Shown here: positions 57,894 through 64,000 of the stretch, piece after piece | Layout: every line of letters begins with the position of its first letter | Numbering within the stretch: the first letter of the stretch is position 1 | Assembly (NCBI GenBank): GCA_963989245.1 | Contig: OZ022345.1 | Location: 50,331,402 to 50,395,401 of the forward strand | Direction: 5' to 3' | Length of the DNA: 64,000 nt | Source: Nansenia antarctica | Lineage: Eukaryota; Chordata; Actinopteri; Argentiniformes; Microstomatidae | The notes under the pieces: model-generated | Databases searched by the model: none | Told to the model about the DNA's origin: nothing | What the model saw: the letters and a program-made list of their open reading frames with translations, nothing else | Program-made: the position numbers and the translations under genes

Positions 57894-60856
57894 TTACATT
57901 GGGTACAACAAATACCCAGAGAAAGAGGAGTGGACGTACTGGCCAGCGTATAGTCCTGCGGCCTGATCTGAGGGCAGCTGAAGGTACACTGTATCCCCAG
58001 GCTGCAGAGGCAACACTGCACTACCTGATGCCTGATCTAGGAAGCCCTTCTTATATTCGTCATATGTGTACATCACTGGCTCATTGTTCCTGTACAGAGC
58101 CACCCACACGTTGGCTCCTTTACAGTGGATGTGGTAAGCAAAGTAGTAAATCCCGGGCATGTCGCAGGTAAACACACCTGTCTGGGGGTTGTAGTTCTGA
58201 CGGCCATTGTACAGGAGCTTGTCGAACACTATAGGCGAGCCCACAGGTGGGAAGGGTGTGGTCACCAGAGCTGTGAAAGCAGGCATCTCCAGCCCGCTGG
58301 CACCCATCACCTCTCCACCATTTCCCCCGTATTTGCCCTTCTTGCCATAACCGCCGGCCTTGACTCCATCCAGCCCTGGTAGGCTGCCCATCTCAGGCAG
58401 GACTCCAGACATATCCGGGGGTAGAGCAGGAGTTCCGGGTGGGCCTGGGGGACCAGGTTGGCCAGGTGGTCCTGCTTGTCCAGATGGTCCTCCGGGGCCA
58501 TCCTTTCCTGGAGGTCCAAGAGGACCAGGAACACCTGGGTTTCCCTCTCCTGGGACACCGGGCTGACCAGGTTGGCCATTGTCACCTTTTGTTCCTGGAA
58601 GACCGGGAGGTCCGATAGGCCCTCCACCACCTGCCAGACCTGGAATACCCTTAGGGCCTTGGGGACCTTCCTCGCCAGGTTGTCCCCCCTCTCCTTTTAG
58701 ACCAGGCAGTCCTGGAACACCAGGAGCACCCGGAAAGCCTTTGTGTCCGGCTTCTCCTTTGGGCCCTAAGGGTCCGGGTGTACCTCTTGGCCCTGGCTCT
58801 CCACCCTCTCCAGGGAACCCATTCTGACCAGAATGCCCTGGAGGACCAGGTTCACCCAGACCACCATCAAGCCCCTTTGGCCCTCCCTGTCCACCCTCTC
58901 CCTTTAGCCCTGGAGTGCCGATACCCCCAGGCGGTCCCATAGGGCCAGGGGGCCCTGAGGGGCCGATGAGTCCAGGTGATCCAGAATTACCAGGCAGTCC
59001 TCCATGGCCTTTATCTCCCTTTGGTCCTGGACCTCCAGGCATCCCACCCAGCCCCTTATCACCCTTTGGTCCTGGGAATCCAGGTTTACCAAATCCAGGC
59101 AATCCTGGTTTTCCAGGCAACCCTGGGGGGCCTGGGTGCCCTTTTCCACCTGGCATGCCTGGTTGTCCTGGCAATCCATTTTGGCCTGGTTTTCCATGGC
59201 CAGGTATTCCTGGTGGTCCTGGCTGCCCACCTTCTCCTGAGGGTCCAGCTAGTCCTAGCTCTCCAGGGGTGCCGGGTTTCCCTGGTGCACCTGGTTGACC
59301 TGGCATCCCATTTATCCCAGGCTTGCCCACACCTGGCATCCCCGCCGGGCCTATAGGTCCTGGGGTTCCAGGAAGCCCTTTGTGCCCTGGCTGTCCTGGC
59401 TGACCGATCCCTTTGTCACCTTTGGGACCTGGTAACCCTGGTAGTCCTGGCAGACCCTTGTGTCCTGGCTCTGCTCTGGGTCCTGGCTGGCCAGGAAGCC
59501 CCTGACCTCCTGGTTTCCCTATGCCCGGTAGTCCTGGAGGGCCAGGGGGACCCTGTTGCCCTGGCTGCCCTATCGGCCCCTCTCCGCCACTGGGACCCAG
59601 ATCTCCTGGCATTCCTGGCTCCCCCAATGAGCCTGGCTTGCCTGGTATTCCTGGCATCCCTGGTTTGCCCACTCCTGGGAATCCTGAGGGACCTGGGGGG
59701 CCTGGTCTTCCATGTTCCCCTGGTTGTCCTTCCCCGGGAGGCCCTGGGGGTCCAGGAGGTCCCTGAGGTCCAGCGGGTCCCTGGGGTCCTGCCTCTGATT
59801 GGCGTTCTCCTGGGAGGCCTCCTGCTGCTCCACTGGGAATAGTCTGACCTGTGAGGGGTGGGTCAATCAGTCATTCCAAGCACAGCAAGATTGCAGTCAT
59901 ATGAGATAAACAAAGGCAAATGGAAGTCTTTTGATTGTCAATGTTTTGGCTGCTTTTTTTGCTACATTTTTTGTACCCACACCATGTAGCACTGATCTCT
60001 ATTTTGTATTGTAGTATAAGAGCAAATATCATCAAGCACACAACCCCATTGTCTCTCTTTGTTGGGCTGTAGCCTAAAGAAAACTTTAGTGTATTTGACC
60101 AAAACCTTTTGAATGTAGTAGTGGTACTAGTAGTAGTAGAGGTAGTGTGTGTTAGTAATCTTATCAGTCAGTCATTGAATCGAAAGCTAAACAACATACA
60201 GCTGAATGTAATGTATGGCAAGAAGATTATATGACTTCATCATTGAACATACAGTCTGTGACATTAATGTTCTAACGCTTGCTTTATCATATCTAATAGT
60301 GGACACTAGGTAATGAGCATATAATGAGCATAATGCCTGCACACACACATTGCAAAAGGCTTGAAAGATATTTACCATTAATATAAACACGAGCTTAAAC
60401 CAGTAGGGTTACACTATCTAGGCTTACTAAACATGGCTGACAACATGAGATGAATCTTAAAAAAACACAACGTCAGTGGGAGATAGGTTGTATGTTACGG
60501 CATAAGCTATATTAGCTGCTTGTCTCACCTTTGTCTTGTCCACCCATAACAACACCACCTTTGCGAGGGTACTCCTTGCCCATATGCATGGGCATCTGGG
60601 GCAACTCCTTCCTGTACTGGGGGTACTGCATGTGGGGAATCTCCTTGCCCATATACTGTTGCTGGGGGATGCCCTCCTTGCCCATGCCCATGTGGGAGAG
60701 GTGTGGCATAGGCTGGTGTTGCTGAGGATGCTGGGGATGCTGGGGGTGCTGGGCGTGCTGCTTGTGGCCATAGTATGCCCCCCCGTGGACGAGGGGTAGT
60801 ACTGCAAGCTGGAGCAACATAAACAGGAGGGGGGCAGAGAGGGGAGGCACGGCCAT
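57894..60856 (-). CDS. col8a1: Collagen type VIII alpha 1 chain
   Basis: COL8A1 is a short-chain, network-forming collagen of basement membranes such as Descemet's membrane and vascular matrix. Coding exon 1 runs 60,856-60,529: signal peptide (MAVPPLSAPLLFMLLQLAV..), then a His/Gln/Pro/Met-rich NC2 region (QHPQHPQHPQQHQPMPH, MGKE repeats), ending in phase 1 at GTGAGA. Exon 2 runs 59,848-57,894 after a CCCCTCACAG acceptor. It has a Gly-X-Y triple helix with a few interruptions, then a C1q trimerisation domain (about residues 631-760; AFTALVTTPFPPVG, FTCDMPGIYYFAYHI, GYLLYPM). The joined protein is 760 residues, against 744 in human as I recall. A CCCCAG acceptor lies 3 bases before the ATG, so 5' UTR exons lie farther right. 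The C1q end and 3' UTR are inside duplication copy B. Teleost a/b paralogue not assigned. Confidence 0.97.
59849..60528. other. col8a1 intron, no other feature
   Basis: A 680-base intron between the NC2 exon and the triple-helix exon. A short (AGT)n run lies near 60,117-60,140; otherwise nothing was seen. Confidence 0.8.
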
Positions 60857-60935
60857 GGCCTGGGGAAGAGGAGAGAGAAGAGGATATCAGTCAGCTGCTT
60901 GATCGAAAGACAATAAAGCGGCCCATCGATGTGTA

Positions 60936-61154
<219 letters not shown>

Positions 61155-62098
61155 CCGTCAGCCAGTGTGTCTGTCCACCTGTCTGTCGCTTGGTTGGTCA
61201 AATCTGCAGTCGGCCAATTGAGAAAAGGGGATATGACCTCCACAAATGGTCATTGCTATGTCCCCCTCTGCTGGATAATTAAGGGCAATGCATCACAATG
61301 CATCATACAATTCTCCTAAGTGCTCGGAACCAACAACTGGTACCAACAACAAAGCTTTCTCTGATGGTCGTTCTTACATCAAGAATATATTAGCTGTTGA
61401 TGAATAAGCCATACACATTTTTTTGCTTGCAGAATGTGATAATGACAAACTTGGAAACTCACAGCATTTTTAACTCACAGCATGTAAGGAGCTCAGTTTT
61501 ACAACAACAGTGATAACTAATTGAACTTTACCTTGGCTTCCAGACAACAGAGCAAGCTAAAAGGGAAAGTGCTAAATAGTTCTACTATCAATGATCTGAC
61601 ATGGAAATGTATACTTATCATGAAAGCGTATGAAAATACATTCAATCAGTTCTTCAAAACACTATGAAGAAGGACATTTCAGCCTACTACTGACACCAAA
61701 AAGTATGCATTTTATATTTATTCAAGAGAAGGCGGTTGGAGAAGAAAGTATTTTTTGTCAAACATGAGATTATTAATTATATATTAAAGTTTATCTTGGC
61801 CCTGTCAACTAGGTCTTTGATGTAAATCTGACCAGCTCTTATGAACTCTCCCAGATGTTACAGGGAAATGAGGGCGCTCCATCATGACCGTACGATGATA
61901 AAGAACATGAGCCTGAAACTGGCCGATGGAGGTGGTGTTTCTTGGCTGTAGTCCTCATCTGTATTACTGCAGCCATGCAACCCAATAAAACACAGTTAGA
62001 CACAGACATTACTGGAGAAGAACTGCCACAGTGAGGTTTGTGTGAAAAGTGATATGCTGTCTCCGTGATATGCTGTCAGACTAATACACTTCATGAAT

Positions 62099-62131
<33 letters not shown>

Positions 62132-62357
62132 TGCACTGTAGTTATTGGCTTATGTTTGGTGTCTCTCTCCATCTCTCTCTCCCACATCCACACACACACT
62201 CACACATCCACTTGTCGTCGTCGTCGTCCCCCCCCCCTCTCTCTCTCACATCCATAGAACTGACCTGGCCAAAATATGCAGGAATGTGGCTGTCAATCAA
62301 TGTATTTATCGTTCATATTTCAATAAAACACCAGGTAGCATCGATGGGTCCCTATTG

Positions 62358-62408
<51 letters not shown>

Positions 62409-63280
62409 GACCATGTACTCTGTAAACCCTACTGCATCCTACCTGCTTGTGTGTGGTGTTATATTTAGCCCAAACTAAAGCCTGTGTGCTGGTCTGTCTT
62501 AGTCTGGCAGAAATGTGACATTCTTTAGCCAGGGGTGACTTCAACCACAAGGGGGAGACAAATCTATGATTCAATGAGACTGAAACTGAATCCTACGATG
62601 TCTTGGACAAAACTCTCTTTTCCAATGCAGCACGAGTCAATGGATCTAGAGTGGGCAGGAGAGACAACATGCTAGGGTTATACAATGGGTCCTATACATC
62701 CTGGTTTTGAGCTATACTGGTGGTGCCATCGTGACAAGGAGTCTACATGGACTGGGAAACACCATTTGAGGAATGTCACACCATTCTTCCACAGGGAAAT
62801 CCAACAATGTCTCGCATTTTCACAGTGTAGCCTTTCTAGACAGACAATCCAGGGAATGCACACAAAGGATTTTTAAAATGAAATGCTCATTAAGTGACAT
62901 AGAAGCTTTATGTTTTTTCAACACCTGTGATGACATAGCATGGTTCGCGTGTCTGTGTGTTTGCATACAAGCACGTGCACTGCCTGCCACTCGATGGTTT
63001 TACAGGAGTGAGAGATATTTCTGTCGTCCATAAGTCAACCTATAGGCGCGCAAGGTGAAAACACAACCACCTCACACTCAGCTGTGCTCCCCCCCCCCGT
63101 CCCATTCTGATTTAAGAACTCAGTGAAGGTGAAAGCAGTCCAACAGACAGTCTGCAGTCATCTGTCCAGTTCTTTGACATCAGTGCGAACGAAGGAAAGT
63201 GGATACGGAGAGAGAGGCACCTTGAAGAGAGACACAGTGCAGGTGTCTGACATCATACTGTACCAATACTGTGAAGAGCG
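61155..63280. other. col8a1 5' flank or intron; microsatellites only
   Basis: Contains (TG)n at 62,101-62,129, (GTC)n plus a C run at 62,215-62,236, and (TG)n at 62,358-62,406. The col8a1 untranslated exon and promoter may lie here, but no boundary is supportable. No coding exon was seen. Confidence 0.4.
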
Positions 63281-63282
63281 TG

Positions 63283-63324
<42 letters not shown>
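63281..63324. repeat. (TG)n microsatellite
   Basis: A TG/CG-interrupted run of about 44 bases. Confidence 0.95.
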
Positions 63325-63327
<3 letters not shown>

Positions 63328-63649
63328 ATTTAAATTTGAGTCCCTTTTTACTCTCATCCAGGGCACAGAACTCCAGTCCAACAAGCGGAGCTCTGATCTG
63401 ACAGAAGTCCAGTCCAACAGAGCGGTCCAGACCGCCTTCTAGTCTTACACTCGTTCTCTCCCTCCTGAGTATTCTCCTCTGAAGGGCAGTAACACAGGGA
63501 GACGTTTGAGTTTGTGTTGGCTCTCTCAACCAGAGGGAGGCGGTTCTGCTCTGTCTACTAGAGTTTAGGTTTGTCTGGCTTGGGCCCTGGAGTGAGAACG
63601 GGGCGGTAACACTCTCTTTCGCAGGCCTTTTTCATCAGTCTCAGTCCTA

Positions 63650-63842
63650 GTCGCCCAGCCCGAGCTGCTCCAGCCCAAGCCCCGGCCCCAGTCTCAGCCT
63701 ACACCCCTAACTAAGCCCCGGCCCCAGCCCCAGCCTACACCCCTAACTAAGCCCCGGCCCCAGCCCCAGCCCCAGCCCCTATCCCTCTAACTCAGCCCAG
63801 TAGAGCTACAGTAGAGCTACAGTAGAGCTACAGTAGAGCTAT
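63650..63842 (+). repeat. Pro-codon-like and TAGAGCTACAG short tandem repeats
   Basis: AGCCCCGGCCCCAGCC and CTACACCCCTAACTA blocks alternate two to three times, followed by four copies of the 11-mer TAGAGCTACAG (about 63,801-63,841). GC-rich and non-coding. Confidence 0.85.
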
Positions 63843-63915
63843 CTCCATCTCTGGCTCTGGCATCAGCCAGCCTTTGATGGATGAGAGTCTCCGTTGACCC
63901 TTGACCTTTTCTCAG

Positions 63916-64000
63916 GCGACTGGCGATTCTACCATGGACGTGTCACCCTCACGACTCCCGTGGGAGCCAGCCCTCTCGTGCCTTCGAAGGGGGGGGGGGG
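63916..64000 (+). other. Possible exon start at the window edge
   Basis: CTTTTCTCAG resembles a splice acceptor, followed by GCGACTGGCGATTCTACC and an ATG at 63,934 in good context (MDVSPSRLPWEPALSCLRR). The frame is open to the edge, where a run of G ends the window. Too short to identify. Confidence 0.2.

Noticed and set aside
58360..59766. Plus-strand Gly/Pro-rich frames opposite col8a1
   Set aside because: The complementary strand of Gly-X-Y codons also gives Gly/Pro-like codons; only the minus strand has a regular Gly-X-Y pattern joined to a C1q domain.
60117..60140. (AGT)n run in the col8a1 intron as a regulatory element
   Set aside because: Short and imperfect; nothing beyond a simple repeat.

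Overview
The window looks like nuclear DNA of a teleost fish. It has vertebrate-style split genes (tfg, jagn1, col8a1 and a PLD3/PLD4-like gene, all on the minus strand). It also has long CA/CT arrays and a teleost-type repeat load: Tc1/mariner and hAT remnants, tRNA-headed SINEs with a V-SINE core, and 3' scraps of LINEs. Nothing bacterial or viral was seen. The species cannot be named from the sequence alone.

Layout. 1-9.5 kb is single copy: a Tc1 remnant at the edge, two coding exons of tfg, and a complete two-exon jagn1. 9,545-34,903 (copy A) and 35,020-58,163 (copy B) are two direct copies of one segment. Each copy holds a multi-exon gene that I do not recognise, with one giant exon made of near-identical 394-residue repeats; the 3' half of a PLD3/PLD4-like gene; many transposon fragments; a purine-rich stretch of decayed coding sequence with a 33-bp minisatellite; and the 3' end of col8a1. 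Copy B runs on into a complete col8a1 (57,894-60,856). Copy A stops inside the C1q domain, leaving an 88-codon fragment. 61-64 kb is the 5' flank of col8a1, with microsatellites and a possible exon of another gene at the right edge.

The central observations are these. (1) The repeat gene assembles from eight exons into a continuous frame (2,430 aa in copy A, 2,034 aa in copy B). All splice phases agree, although the giant exon has no start codon of its own. (2) The two copies are almost identical over most of their length but differ in repeat number in three arrays. (3) Copy A carries a 1,000-bp hAT-type insertion with a perfect 8-bp target duplication, and copy B preserves the empty site. 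(4) The last ~2 kb, the col8a1 3' UTR and C1q end, is visibly more diverged than the rest. The duplication may be a recent real tandem duplication, or two haplotypes placed end to end by an assembler; the sequence alone does not decide.

The genes show no operon-like cooperation. TFG (ER exit sites) and JAGN1 (ER membrane) both act in the early secretory pathway, and COL8A1 is a secreted short-chain collagen. Splice sites were placed by eye from consensus and reading-frame continuity, and no search was run.
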